A DNA stretch of 64,000 bases from Komagataeibacter sp. FXV3. GTDB taxonomy: Bacteria > Pseudomonadota > Alphaproteobacteria > Acetobacterales > Acetobacteraceae. This document shows, piece by piece, positions 41,222 through 50,347 of this stretch. The DNA is taken from contig NZ_VWPI01000167.1 of the NCBI RefSeq assembly GCF_015155755.1, positions 35,412-99,411 on the forward strand, written 5' to 3'. The stretch's first letter is position 1. Each line of letters begins with the position of its first letter. The notes under the pieces were generated by a model. It was not told the origin of the DNA and did no database searches. It worked only from the letters and a program-made list of their open reading frames with translations. The position numbers and the translations under genes are program-made.

Positions 41222-42145
41222 TCAAAGTTTTTCAGCAATGCGAATTGTGTGCGTCAGTTCTCTCAGGCCAGATGGAGGATGCCGCCGACTTGAATAATAG
41301 ATCGCGAATGGTGCGCCCATTGACGCCCAGTCTGGGAGGACAATTTCCAGCGTGCCTGCTGCGATCTCCGCTTCGATACGCCTCTCCAGGCAATAGACCA
41401 GCCCTAGCCCGCGTCGGGCAGCTTCCAAAGCCATCTGTGTATCGTTGAGACGTAACGGGCCAGGGCCCTCGATCCGGATCATCTCGTCACCGTTACCGAA
41501 TTCCCAGGGGTAGGTGGAATTATCGCCAATCCGCATCTGAATGCACTGATGCTGATATATATCCGAGGGTTTCAGAGGGTGTCCGTGACGGTTCAGATAC
41601 TCGGGAGCGCCAGCGACGACCCAGCGGAGCGGTTTGGTAAGAGGTATGGCGATCATATCCTGCGGCACACGGTCCAGGAATCTGATGCCGGCGTCATATC
41701 CGCTTTCCACGATATCAGTGAGGCGATCATCGACCGTGATGTCGAGATGGATGAGCGGGAAACGAGCAAAAAAATCCTCCCACACAGATGCTAGCAGTAA
41801 CTGCCCCGCATCTTTCGAAACATTAAGACGAAGGCGCCCTGTTGGCTCTGTACGTTGTCCTTCGAGCGCTGATAATCCGCTGGCAATAGCCTCGAACCCA
41901 ACGTGCAAGGCTTTCGACAGATCGTCACCTGCTGCCGTAAGCGCTACCGAGCGACTGGTCCGATGCAGGAGCCTCACACCAAGCCGGCTCTCCAGGCGAC
42001 GCATCGCATGGCTTACCGCGGAAGTCGTCAGGTTCAGGTCAACGGCAGCCAGGCGGAAACTGCCGCAACGCGCAATAGCCAGAAATACATTCAGATCAGC
42101 GAGATCGGAGCGATCGACGTGATGCAAAAGATGATCCTGTTTCAA
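41222..42145 (-). CDS. LysR family regulator
   Basis: A 307-residue LysR protein: N-terminal helix-turn-helix (LNVFLAIARCGSFRLAAVDL, then SAVSHAMRRLESRLGVRLLH) and an effector domain. It is divergent from the aldo-keto reductase gene, with about 145 bases between, and probably controls it. Confidence 0.9.
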   Translation of the reverse strand: MKQDHLLHHVDRSDLADLNVFLAIARCGSFRLAAVDLNLTTSAVSHAMRRLESRLGVRLLHRTSRSVALTAAGDDLSKALHVGFEAIASGLSALEGQRTEPTGRLRLNVSKDAGQLLLASVWEDFFARFPLIHLDITVDDRLTDIVESGYDAGIRFLDRVPQDMIAIPLTKPLRWVVAGAPEYLNRHGHPLKPSDIYQHQCIQMRIGDNSTYPWEFGNGDEMIRIEGPGPLRLNDTQMALEAARRGLGLVYCLERRIEAEIAAGTLEIVLPDWASMGAPFAIYYSSRRHPPSGLRELTHTIRIAEKL

Positions 42146-42289
42146 TGTTGCGTTGAACCAGGGTCATCGTAAGGCCCTTTCGGCGATCAGGGAAAGTGCC
42201 TAATTTTTGTGTGCACCAGTCGGGTGTTGGCGAACGGCTATGCAGATACCTGACAATAATCGGCTGTAAGACAGAAGGAATTTTCAATC

Positions 42290-43312
42290 ATGACATGGAC
42301 ACCGTCATCGCAGCGTTATGAACAGGCAACCTTCCGGCGGTGTGGTCGCTCAGGCTTGGATCTGCCACCGATTTCGCTCGGGCTGTGGCACAATTTCGGG
42401 GGGGAGGATGTCTTCGAGACTGGTCGGGCGACGATCAGGCGGGCATTTGATCGTGGGGTGACCCATTTTGACCTGGCTAACAATTACGGTCCCCCTCCTG
42501 GTTCTGCTGAGGAAAATTTTGGCCGCATCGTGGAACTGGATTTTCAGAGTCACCGTGACGAAATGATCATCTCATCGAAGGCCGGATGGGATATGTGGCC
42601 GGGACCATACGGCAATGGCGGATCACGCAAATATCTTCTGGCCTCACTGGACCAGAGCCTCATGCGTATGAAGCTGGATTACGTTGATATCTTCTATTCA
42701 CATCGCCCTACTCCGGATGTGCCACTGGAAGAGACGATGGGCGCGTTGATTCACATGCACCGTCAGGGCAAGGCATTATATATCGGTATCTCGTCTTATG
42801 GACCGAAAAGAACCCGCGAAGCTGCCCGGATACTTCAGGAGGCCGGTGTCCCTTTGCTGATCCATCAGCCATCCTATTCAATGCTGAACCGGTGGATCGA
42901 AACGGAACTTCTGGATACGCTGGATGAACTGGGCACGGGTTGCATCGCTTTTTCACCGTTGGCGCAAGGGTTGTTGACCGGAAAATACCTCAACGGTGTT
43001 CCGGAAGCGTCCCGTGCGGCGGCGGGCGGCTCGTTTAGCCGCGATATGCTGAGCGAAGAAAACCTCAACCATATCCGTGCCCTCAACGATATTGCCCGGA
43101 GCCGTGGCCAGTCATTGGCGCAGATGGCGATTGCATGGGTCCTACGCGATGCCCGCGTTACGTCTGCGCTGGTCGGCGCGCGAAATACCAAACAGCTTGA
43201 TGACTCACTTGATGCACTGAAGAATCTTACCTTTGATGCGGAAGAGCTGCACACGATTGATCGTTATGCTCGTGAGGGAAACATTGATCTTTGGCGTGGT
43301 CTGTCTGACTGA
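42290..43312 (+). CDS. yghZ: aldo/keto reductase, YghZ-like
   Basis: A 340-residue aldo-keto reductase close to E. coli YghZ (L-glyceraldehyde 3-phosphate reductase), which also acts on methylglyoxal. The start (RYEQATFRRCGRSGLDLPPI) and the catalytic tetrad are clear: Asp and Tyr in FDLANNYGP, Lys in SSKAGW, His in YSHRP. It uses NADPH in the cytoplasm. It has a divergent LysR regulator. Confidence 0.9.
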   Translation: MTWTPSSQRYEQATFRRCGRSGLDLPPISLGLWHNFGGEDVFETGRATIRRAFDRGVTHFDLANNYGPPPGSAEENFGRIVELDFQSHRDEMIISSKAGWDMWPGPYGNGGSRKYLLASLDQSLMRMKLDYVDIFYSHRPTPDVPLEETMGALIHMHRQGKALYIGISSYGPKRTREAARILQEAGVPLLIHQPSYSMLNRWIETELLDTLDELGTGCIAFSPLAQGLLTGKYLNGVPEASRAAAGGSFSRDMLSEENLNHIRALNDIARSRGQSLAQMAIAWVLRDARVTSALVGARNTKQLDDSLDALKNLTFDAEELHTIDRYAREGNIDLWRGLSD

Positions 43313-43898
43313 TGTCTTTATAGGCTCTCGCTGCGGATCGCACGATTTGTGATGCTTGGCCCGATAGGAAAGACAACAGGAGGAATAGGCTAAGCGGCGG
43401 CACAGGCGCAAAAGTGACCTTCTCGAAGTCCGGGTTACTGTTCGTCTGCTCCGCGTGGGCAAAGCTGCAGCCGGTCGATCAGCTAGCGGCTACCCGAACC
43501 GGCGGTTCAGTTGTTAGATAAACTACTGCTACGTGCTATCTGCGCGCCTGTGAGCGATCCCGTCGACGTGGAGTTCGACCAGCCGACCGCTTTTGATATC
43601 GGCCCCCATAGCGTGGAATGGCATCTAAGACGGTGATGATGCCCGCATGGTGTAGAGAGCATTGCCTGGCTGCCCCGATCAGTGCCGACTGATGGTTTGC
43701 ATGAATGTCCGGTATTTCAAATTGCGATCCGCTACTGGACATTCCGCTCTTCCCCATAGCTACCTGTCTGAGATGCGAGGACCTTCCTTTGTAATGGTAA
43801 AGCCGAAAATTGGGTACCAGTGCGGCGTCAATCGGCAATCAATTAACGCCGCTCGTCACACGCGGGGTTCCGTAGCTCGGATCTCGTTAGGGCCGCGT
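43313..43898. other. scrambled intergenic stretch ahead of the dehydrogenase fragment
   Basis: No protein-like frame of its own. An open frame runs through part of it into the dehydrogenase fragment, but its first ~80 codons match nothing I know. Near 43703-43745 GAATGTCCGG and GGACATTC face each other, a REP-like inverted pair. Decayed mobile DNA is a likely content. Confidence 0.45.
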
Positions 43899-44843
43899 CC
43901 GAGCCGTGTCATCCTGCTGCGTGACACCACGGGAAAAGGGTCAGCGGATACCCGCACGGTGTTTCTTGACCATCTTTATTCACCATTCGGCATGGCGCTG
44001 GTGGGTAATGATCTGTATGTCGCCAATGCCAACGCAATCCTTCGCTTTCCCTATCATGATGGCGACACGCGGATTGATGCGCCGGGGACGAAGGTTGCGG
44101 ATCTGCCAGAAGGCTACAATCATCACTGGACAAAAAACCTGCTCGCCAGCCCGGACGGGCGTTTCCTGTATGTGACCGTCGGGTCCAACAGCAATGTTGC
44201 CGATAACGGGATGGAGGTCGAAGAAGGTCGGGCGCGGATTGACCGGCTGGATCTGAGCACGGGAAAGCTGACGCCCTATGCGACGGGGTTGCGTAACCCG
44301 AACGGCCTGGATTTTGAGCCGGAGAGCGGTGCTTTGTGGGTGGTGGTCAACGAGCGTGATGAAATCGGCAGCGACCTCGTCCCCGACTATATCACGTCGG
44401 TCAAGGAAGGCGCATTCTATGGCTGGCCTTACAGCTATTATGGCCAGCACGTTGATACCCGGGTCTCGCCGCAGCGACCGGACTTCGTCGCGCAGGCGAT
44501 CGCGCCGGATTACGCGCTTGGCCCGCATACGGCCTCCCTCGGCATTACCTTCTCCCAAGATGCCACCCAGCTTCCAGACGCCTGGCGCCATGGACTGTTC
44601 GTCGCACAGCATGGGTCGTGGAACCGCCGTCCCAAAAGCGGCTACAAGGTCATCTATGTGCCGTTCGCCGATGGGAAGCCGTCCGGACCGCCAGTTGATG
44701 TGCTTACGGGTTTCCTGACGGCCGATGAAGCGCATGTGCATGGTCGTCCCGTGGGCCTCGCGATTGACAGGTCGGGCGCGTTGCTGGTGGCAGACGATGT
44801 GGGCGGTGTCATATGGCGTGTGTCCGGTAACGCTGCCGAATGA
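43899..44843 (+). pseudogene. PQQ-dependent sugar (sorbosone-type) dehydrogenase, 5'-truncated
   Basis: About 315 residues of a beta-propeller sugar dehydrogenase of the L-sorbosone/soluble glucose dehydrogenase group: [20 protein letters not shown], then [36 protein letters not shown] and [16 protein letters not shown]. Such enzymes are periplasmic and need a signal peptide; here the first ~100 residues, including the signal and the first blades, are missing and replaced by unrelated sequence. An open frame (ATG at 43662) could still make a hybrid protein, but without export it would probably not work. A good terminator follows. Confidence 0.78.
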
Positions 44844-44846
44844 ATG

Positions 44847-44881
44847 GGGTGCAGACTGGCTGCACCCGGCTCATTTTTTTT
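44847..44881 (+). terminator. Rho-independent terminator
   Basis: A perfect 8-bp stem, GGGTGCAG / CTGCACCC, with a 5-base loop, followed shortly by nine T residues. It lies just past the dehydrogenase stop. Confidence 0.9.
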
Positions 44882-44999
44882 AGATCCGTCCGGAGATGAC
44901 ATATGCCACGCTTATGACGGGCTGATGCCATCAGGGGAGATGTTGCCTGAATAAAGTGGAACCAGCATCATGGATGCCCGCATTCGGAATGATAATTAC

Positions 45000-45503
45000 T
45001 CAGGTCGTGACGGCTTCGAGGCTGTATTTCTTCGCGTCCAGCCCGAGAACCGCGCAGAGCGCCGTGACAACCAGCATATGGTCCTCGCGCTGATCCAGTC
45101 CCGAGACGGTTACGGAGCCAATCACGCCGGTTTTGTCCAGCACGAGCGGGAAGGCGCCGCCATATGGAGCATAATCAAGGAGCGGCAGACCATAGCGGTC
45201 CTCAAGCGTCGCGCCCTTCGCCTTCAGTTCAAGTCCGATTGCGTAACTGCTCCGCCGATAGCGATCGACCACGTTGCATTTGCGCCGGATCCAGTCGGTA
45301 TTGTCCGGCGTCGATCCGGGTAGGGCGGAAAAGAACAGGGGGCGGTTGAAGGTCCGGACGTCTATGGCGATCGGTGCCCGGTTCGCCTGTCCCCATGCCC
45401 GCAGGAACTGGCCCAGTTGCCACGCATCGGCCTCATCGAATTTCGCAAAGGCGAGTTCGCGTTCCTGCTGCGCGATCATGCGCAGGTCATCTGCTATGGC
45501 CAT
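45000..45503 (-). CDS. HbpS-like / UPF0303 heme-degrading domain protein
   Basis: A 167-residue protein of the UPF0303 (heme-degrading domain, HbpS/GlcG-like) family. Typical parts are AFAKFDEADAWQLGQFLRAW, then IAIDVRTFNRPLFFSALPGS and GGAFPLVLDKTGVIGSVTVSGL. The biochemical role is not settled. Its start overlaps the end of the oxidoreductase gene by 10 bases, making it the last gene of a three-gene operon with a DeoR regulator. Confidence 0.85.
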   Translation of the reverse strand: MAIADDLRMIAQQERELAFAKFDEADAWQLGQFLRAWGQANRAPIAIDVRTFNRPLFFSALPGSTPDNTDWIRRKCNVVDRYRRSSYAIGLELKAKGATLEDRYGLPLLDYAPYGGAFPLVLDKTGVIGSVTVSGLDQREDHMLVVTALCAVLGLDAKKYSLEAVTT

Positions 45504-46564
45504 GCGGCGATTTCCTCGTTGGTGAGATCCAGCCCTACGGATGCTCTCTCGCGGGCGGATCGGTTTGCGGCTTCGATCACGGCCATCACGGCCAATGCCT
45601 GGATCGGGGGCACCGGGTTCGGGCCAAGACCTGTCAGTGCGTCCGCGATGCCGGCGTAGTAACGTCGCTGATCGCCCATGAGTGCCGGAATCTCCTGTTC
45701 CGATCCATTTCCACCGTAGCCAAGAAGCGGGTCGGGATCATCCCCCCAGCCAGCATCGCCGGGTGTCATGCCTGCAAGGAGCTGGGCTTCCTGCCTGTCC
45801 GGCCTGTGTTTGAGGATGCTGCCTTTCTCGCCGTGTATGACGAAACGCGGCACCCCGCCTGCAACCAGCATGCTGCCGTGCAGGATCACGCGATGCCGGT
45901 CATATTCCAGCACGACATGCGCCCAGTCGTCCGACAGGGCGCCTTCACGCTGCATCATCAGGTCGCCATGCACGGCGCGGGGCAGGCCAAACAGACACAG
46001 CGCCTGATCGACCAGATGCGGACCAAGATCGAACCACAGGCCAGCCCCAGGCTCACGGCCTTCGCGCCAGCGTTTGCGGACCACGGGTCGGAAGCGGTCG
46101 AAATGAGATTCGAAATGCGTCACCCGACCGATCAGTCCGCCTGAAATCGCATTCTTCACGCTCAGAAAATCACTGTCCCAGCGCCGGTTATGGAAGACGG
46201 ACAGCAATCTGTCCTGCCGGGCCGCCAGCGCCACCAGTTCGCGCGCCTGCGCCAGAGTCAGCGTGAACGGCTTGTCCACGACGACGTTCCTGCCAGCAAG
46301 CAGCGCCTGTTGTGCCAGTGGGGCATGGTATTCGTTCGGCGTTGCGATAACGACAAGATCGACATCCTCACTTGCAATGAGAGTTGCAGGATCTGCGTCC
46401 ACTGCAACGTCAGGCAGGTCGGCATGCACCTTCTCGCTGTTGCTGGATGCGACACGGGTAATCCGCATGCGCGGTTCCGCCATCAGCAGGGGCTTGTGGA
46501 ATGTCTTTCCCGCAAATCCATAGCCAATCAGGCCGACGCGGATGACGGGAGGAAACTGGCTCAT
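45494..46564 (-). CDS. Gfo/Idh/MocA family oxidoreductase
   Basis: A 356-residue NAD(P)-dependent sugar/inositol-type dehydrogenase. The N-terminal Rossmann fold is VIRVGLIGYGFAGKTFHKPL; VVVDKPFTLT holds the conserved Lys of EKP; the catalytic region includes GAGLWFDLGPHLVDQAL (Asp, His). It closely resembles the YdgJ (scyllo-inositol dehydrogenase) type. It lies 15 bases after the DeoR regulator gene and overlaps the HbpS-like gene. This points to sugar or polyol oxidation controlled by the DeoR protein. Confidence 0.9.
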   Translation of the reverse strand: MSQFPPVIRVGLIGYGFAGKTFHKPLLMAEPRMRITRVASSNSEKVHADLPDVAVDADPATLIASEDVDLVVIATPNEYHAPLAQQALLAGRNVVVDKPFTLTLAQARELVALAARQDRLLSVFHNRRWDSDFLSVKNAISGGLIGRVTHFESHFDRFRPVVRKRWREGREPGAGLWFDLGPHLVDQALCLFGLPRAVHGDLMMQREGALSDDWAHVVLEYDRHRVILHGSMLVAGGVPRFVIHGEKGSILKHRPDRQEAQLLAGMTPGDAGWGDDPDPLLGYGGNGSEQEIPALMGDQRRYYAGIADALTGLGPNPVPPIQALAVMAVIEAANRSARERASVGLDLTNEEIAAWP

Positions 46565-46579
46565 GATCCGATGCCCCCT

Positions 46580-47323
46580 TCAGGATGCGATGATGAATTC
46601 CGGCCCCGCCTGCTCCATGTCGGTGCTGGCTGGAGAGCGGTCCGAATAGACACGGCAGAATTGCGCAAGGTCTGCGACGTGATGCGGTTCGACACGGCCA
46701 AATTTGAGATGATCGGCGAGCAGCCAGGCTTCGCTGGCAGCATCGATCATGCTCCGCTTCATGTCGGCGTCGCGTTCCTCGCCTGCTGTCACCGCTCCGC
46801 GAGCGCTGACCGCGCAGGCCCCAAGGACGGCAATGTCGGCGCGATACAGGCCCAGAACGGACTGGGCCGCCGCACCGGAAAATAGCCGTTGCCGCGAATC
46901 CCATTCCCCACCTGCCAGGATCAGCCGGAGTGCTGGCCGTCCCTCGATCCGGCTGGCGATATCGAGCGAATTGGTGATGACCGTTGCCGGTACTGCCAGC
47001 GCTTCGGCCATCGCAAGCGTTGTGCTACCGGCATCAAGGAACAGCGTGGCCCCGGCCGGAATGGCCGCCGCCGCTGCTTCACCAATCCGTTTTTTCTGCA
47101 CGGGCAGCAGGCTGGAGCGTGTTGTGCGCGGCATGCCGCCAAGATCAATCGACACGGCCCCACCGTGTGTCTTGTGAAGGCAGCCCTGCTTTTCCAGCTC
47201 GCACAGGTCGCGCCGGATGGTGTCATCCGACACGCCCAGAGCCGCCGCTGCCTCAGACACGAGCAGTTCGCCCGTGTCGGTCAGCATCGCGAGCAGGCGA
47301 TGTTGCCGCGAAATTTTGCTCAT
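46580..47323 (-). CDS. DeoR family regulator
   Basis: A 247-residue DeoR repressor. The N-terminal helix-turn-helix carries the family signature (LLVSEAAAALGVSDDTIRRDL, then EKQGCLHKTHGGA). The C-terminal half is the sugar-phosphate sensor (LFLDAGSTTLAMAEAL). It is the first gene of its operon and lies directly after a set of inverted and direct repeats, so it likely represses itself and the downstream dehydrogenase. Confidence 0.93.
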   Translation of the reverse strand: MSKISRQHRLLAMLTDTGELLVSEAAAALGVSDDTIRRDLCELEKQGCLHKTHGGAVSIDLGGMPRTTRSSLLPVQKKRIGEAAAAAIPAGATLFLDAGSTTLAMAEALAVPATVITNSLDIASRIEGRPALRLILAGGEWDSRQRLFSGAAAQSVLGLYRADIAVLGACAVSARGAVTAGEERDADMKRSMIDAASEAWLLADHLKFGRVEPHHVADLAQFCRVYSDRSPASTDMEQAGPEFIIAS

Positions 47324-47376
47324 ATGCGGTTCCTAACAAATACCGCATAAAAACGCAATATAATGCATAAAACCGC
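47324..47376 (-). promoter_or_regulatory. DeoR-type operator repeats
   Basis: ATGCGGT (47324-47330) and ACCGCAT (47342-47348) are inverted arms immediately next to the start codon. GCATAAAAACGC (47345-47356) and GCATAAAACCGC (47365-47376) are direct repeats with a period of 20 bases, which puts them on about the same face of DNA. Confidence 0.75.
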
Positions 47377-47436
47377 AAAACTTGGTTATGAACTGCACGG
47401 CTGCGTGCCCCGGATAATCCAGCCTTTCGGGCTTTT

Positions 47437-48402
47437 TCAGGGAATCAGCAGGAGCTTACCGGTCGTCCTGCGGCTTTCCATGTCGGCATGGGCGCGGGCG
47501 GCATCGGCCAGCGGGTAGGTGCCCCCGATGTGGACTTTCAGCCTGCCTTCAATGATCCAGTTGAAAAGCTGCGCCGAATGGGCGCGCAGCAGGTTCGGCG
47601 TAGGGATGTGGTCCATGAAGACCGCATAGCCGATCTTGATGCTCTTCGGGATGCTGGTGATCTCAACCGGGCCGGGGCCGCCCAGTACCGGGCCGAACCA
47701 GCACAGCGTGCCGCAACGACGCAGCGCATCGAGCGATGCCTTCCACGACACGGGACCCGTGCCATCATAGGCGACATGCACGCCTTCGCCGTCAGCCAGG
47801 CGCACGACTTCTTCGGCAAAATTGCTGCCGGCATCCACGATGACATGATCGGCACCGGCCTGACGCGCGATCTCGACCTTCTCCTGCGAGGACACACGGC
47901 CGATGACCTTGCCGCCCCGGATCTTGATGATCTGCGTCAGCAGCAGGCCAAGTCCGCCAGCCGCCGCGTGGACGAGGGCAAACTCGCCCGGCTGGACGGG
48001 GTAGAAATCCGTCGCGAAATGGCTGGCCGTCAGGCCCTGCATCATGACGGACGCGGCTGTCCGGTCGTCAATCGCATCAGGAACGGGCACGAGTGCCGCC
48101 GCCGGAATGACGGCGCGACTGGCATAGCTGCCGGGGGCGTAAACCCAGGCCACGCGCTCGCCCGGCTGGAAGTCCTGGACACCTTCGCCGACGGACAGGA
48201 CGCGGCCCGCGCCTTCGACACCGAGGATCTTCGGATCGGCTTCCGTCCAGAACATCCCGCGCCGGACGCCGGTATCCATGAAGTTGACGCCGGCCGCGGC
48301 CACATCGACCAGAACCTCGCCGGGACCCGGCACCGGGTCGGGCCTTTCGACCAGTTCAAGAACCTCGGGGCCACCGGGCTTGCGCATTACGATAGCGTGC
48401 AT
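47437..48402 (-). CDS. quinone oxidoreductase-like MDR protein
   Basis: A 321-residue zinc-free MDR enzyme of the QOR group (MHAIVMRKPGGPEVLELVER; VHAAAGGLGLLLTQIIKIRG). It likely reduces quinones with NADPH. It is the last gene after SDR and NTF2-like genes on the same strand with gaps of about 40 bases; these form an oxidoreductase operon downstream of a TetR gene. Confidence 0.9.
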   Translation of the reverse strand: MHAIVMRKPGGPEVLELVERPDPVPGPGEVLVDVAAAGVNFMDTGVRRGMFWTEADPKILGVEGAGRVLSVGEGVQDFQPGERVAWVYAPGSYASRAVIPAAALVPVPDAIDDRTAASVMMQGLTASHFATDFYPVQPGEFALVHAAAGGLGLLLTQIIKIRGGKVIGRVSSQEKVEIARQAGADHVIVDAGSNFAEEVVRLADGEGVHVAYDGTGPVSWKASLDALRRCGTLCWFGPVLGGPGPVEITSIPKSIKIGYAVFMDHIPTPNLLRAHSAQLFNWIIEGRLKVHIGGTYPLADAARAHADMESRRTTGKLLLIP

Positions 48403-48446
48403 GTCAGTCTTCCTTGGAATGGTTGGTCAAAGAGGTATGCGTCAGG

Positions 48447-48848
48447 TCACGACTGCGGAGCCGCAAGCGGCTTCGTGGCGTTCAGGGCCTCGCGGGCGGA
48501 CTGGCCGTCGCTGTAATCGTGCCAGAGCACGATCCGGCCATTGCGAACCTCATAGGTCGCCATGTTCGGGATGGCGGCGGATTCACGACCGGGCAGGGCC
48601 AGGTGATGGATCTGTTCGGCCAGCACGATCGCGCCGTTGACGGCCTGATGGATCGTCTCGAAGCGGACCTGCGCGAATGTCGAGAAGACCCGCTTCCAGA
48701 CCTTCACGACGTTTTCTTTCCCGCGCACTTCGGGATCGCCGTGGTTGGAAAATACAATGGCGTCGTCAAGGAACGTCCCGAGCAGGTCCGCATCCCTCTT
48801 TTCGAAGGATGCGACGAACTGCCGGACTGTTTCTCCTGCATCTGACAT
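48447..48848 (-). CDS. NTF2-like / SnoaL-like domain protein
   Basis: A 133-residue single-domain protein with the NTF2-like cone fold (VRQFVASFEKRDADLLGTFL; then MATYEVRNGRIVLWHDYSD). Members include limonene-1,2-epoxide hydrolase and SnoaL-type cyclases; the active residues needed to choose between them cannot be set. It sits between an SDR and a QOR gene. Confidence 0.82.
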   Translation of the reverse strand: MSDAGETVRQFVASFEKRDADLLGTFLDDAIVFSNHGDPEVRGKENVVKVWKRVFSTFAQVRFETIHQAVNGAIVLAEQIHHLALPGRESAAIPNMATYEVRNGRIVLWHDYSDGQSAREALNATKPLAAPQS

Positions 48849-48889
48849 CTGGACTGTCCTTTGCTGGGGATGGTGCCGGTCGGCCGGGA

Positions 48890-49630
48890 TCAGGCGGAGT
48901 AACCGCCGTCGATCGTCAGCAGGGAGCCCGTGATGAAGCTGGATTCAGGGCTGGCGAGGTAGGCCACGAAGCTCGCGACTTCCGTATCCGACCCCAGGCG
49001 ACCGAGCGCCATGCGGGGCCGCAGCATGTCGCGCATCGCGTCATTCCTGATGTTGTCGGTTTCGGTCGGGCCGGGCTCGATCGCGTTGATGGTAATTCCG
49101 CGCGGGCCGAGATCGCGGGCAATGGCGCGTGTCATGGAACTGACGGCCCCCTTGGTCATCGCGTAGGCGAAGGAGCCCGGGAACGCGGTGTAATGCGCGA
49201 CCACGCTGCTGTTGTTGATGATCCGGCCGCCTTCCTTCATGTGCGGGACGGCGGCCTGGATCGCGACAAACGTGCCGCGCACATTGACGGCGAACATCTT
49301 GTCGAAGGTGTCGAGTGCGAATTCGTCCACCGGGCCGCCGAGCACGATGCCGGCGTTGTTCACCAGAATATCGAGGCCGCCCAGTTCCGCGACCGTGCGG
49401 GAGACGGCAGCCTTGATTTCGTCGGCATTGGTGTTGTCCGCCTTGATGGCGAGGGCCTTGCCCCCGCTTGCTACAACTTCGGATGCAACCTTGTCGGCTT
49501 CGTCAGCCGAGGCAGCATAGGTGAAGGCCACCGCCGCGCCGTCTGCCGCGAGGCGACGGACAATGGCGGCGCCGATGCCGCGCGATCCGCCAGTTACGAA
49601 GGCAACTTTTCCGGTCAGTGAAAGGCTCAT
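48890..49630 (-). CDS. FabG-like short-chain dehydrogenase
   Basis: A 246-residue classical SDR: VAFVTGGSRGIGAAIVRRLA, then ILVNNAGIVLGG and the active-site YAMTKGAVSSMTRA, ending in the typical ITGSLLTIDGGYSA. It resembles FabG, but as part of a detoxification-type operon it is more likely a carbonyl reductase. It is the first gene of the SDR-NTF2-QOR transcript. Confidence 0.9.
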   Translation of the reverse strand: MSLSLTGKVAFVTGGSRGIGAAIVRRLAADGAAVAFTYAASADEADKVASEVVASGGKALAIKADNTNADEIKAAVSRTVAELGGLDILVNNAGIVLGGPVDEFALDTFDKMFAVNVRGTFVAIQAAVPHMKEGGRIINNSSVVAHYTAFPGSFAYAMTKGAVSSMTRAIARDLGPRGITINAIEPGPTETDNIRNDAMRDMLRPRMALGRLGSDTEVASFVAYLASPESSFITGSLLTIDGGYSA

Positions 49631-49664
49631 TGTTGGACACTCCTGGTCGATCTGCTGGCCGTCC

Positions 49665-49701
49665 GCCCTAATTTTCTGGAACGAACAGTCAAATTAAGGG
49701 C
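49665..49701. promoter_or_regulatory. inverted repeat upstream of the SDR operon
   Basis: GCCCTAATTT (49665-49674) and AAATTAAGGGC (49691-49701) form an inverted repeat with a one-base bulge, 35 bases upstream of the SDR start: a candidate operator. Confidence 0.6.
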
Positions 49702-49722
49702 AAAAAAAAGCGGGGTTTCCCC
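49702..49722 (-). terminator. Rho-independent terminator after the TetR gene
   Basis: On the minus strand a short GGGG-AAA-CCCC stem is followed by GC and eight T residues; it begins at the TetR stop codon. It separates the TetR gene from the SDR operon. Confidence 0.7.
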
Positions 49723-50294
49723 TAGCTCAGACAGCGCAGGGCCATCTGTGCCGTTGCACGCAGTTCGTCGCGTGTCGCTCCCCCGCGTGCCATGACTTTC
49801 AGCCCGATGAACGTCGCGTTGATGAACCGTGCGGCGTCCTTCGGGTCGATCTCCGGCGGAATTTCGCCGAGATCCTTGCCGCGCTGGATCGTCGCGGCAA
49901 AAATGTTCTGTAAACTGGCAGCAGATGATTTGCCGATTGCGGCCACTTCCCGGTCGCGTCGGCCAAATTCACATATTGATCCCACGCCAAGACACATGCT
50001 GTCGTCCTGAATGCGGGCGGCGAACCCCAGCAAGGCGGCTTCGAGTGCGGCCACAGGCGAGCTTGCGCCCTGAAGTGTGGCAGCGATCTGCCCCACACTC
50101 TCGAAGCAGTAATGTTGCAGTGCTTCGACATACAGAGCGTGCTTGTCCCCGAAGGTGTCGTACATGCTCTGACGGCCGATCCCCATGCTTTTGACGAGGA
50201 ATTCGGTCGAAGTCCCTTCGAACCCATAGGTCGCGAAGGTCTTCGTTGCTGCGGCCAGGGCCGCGTCCCGGTCAAATGCCTTGGGTCTTGCCAT
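49722..50294 (-). CDS. TetR family regulator
   Basis: A 190-residue TetR repressor of the group that controls oxidoreductase operons. It starts MARPKAFDRDAALAAATKTF; the helix-turn-helix ends with GIGRQSMYDTFGDKHALYVEAL. An upstream start would add 12 residues across the operator and is rejected. It likely represses itself through the palindrome at 50299-50329 and perhaps the SDR operon. Confidence 0.9.
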   Translation of the reverse strand: MARPKAFDRDAALAAATKTFATYGFEGTSTEFLVKSMGIGRQSMYDTFGDKHALYVEALQHYCFESVGQIAATLQGASSPVAALEAALLGFAARIQDDSMCLGVGSICEFGRRDREVAAIGKSSAASLQNIFAATIQRGKDLGEIPPEIDPKDAARFINATFIGLKVMARGGATRDELRATAQMALRCLS

Positions 50295-50298
50295 GCCC

Positions 50299-50329
50299 TG
50301 ACATATCTTCGTTATGGAACGATATGTCA
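50299..50329 (-). promoter_or_regulatory. TetR-type operator
   Basis: TGACATATC (50299-50307) and GATATGTCA (50321-50329) form a perfect 9-base inverted repeat with a 13-base spacer, just upstream of the TetR start codon. Confidence 0.8.
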
Positions 50330-50347
50330 AGAACAGGGCAGATAATC

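Noticed and set aside
42290..44843. Operon of the aldo-keto reductase with the sugar dehydrogenase
   Set aside because: Nearly 600 bases of scrambled DNA separate them, and the dehydrogenase lacks its front.
47420..47440. Possible terminator GCC-TTTC-GGGC followed by T residues
   Set aside because: Stem of only three or four pairs, and no plus-strand gene ends there.
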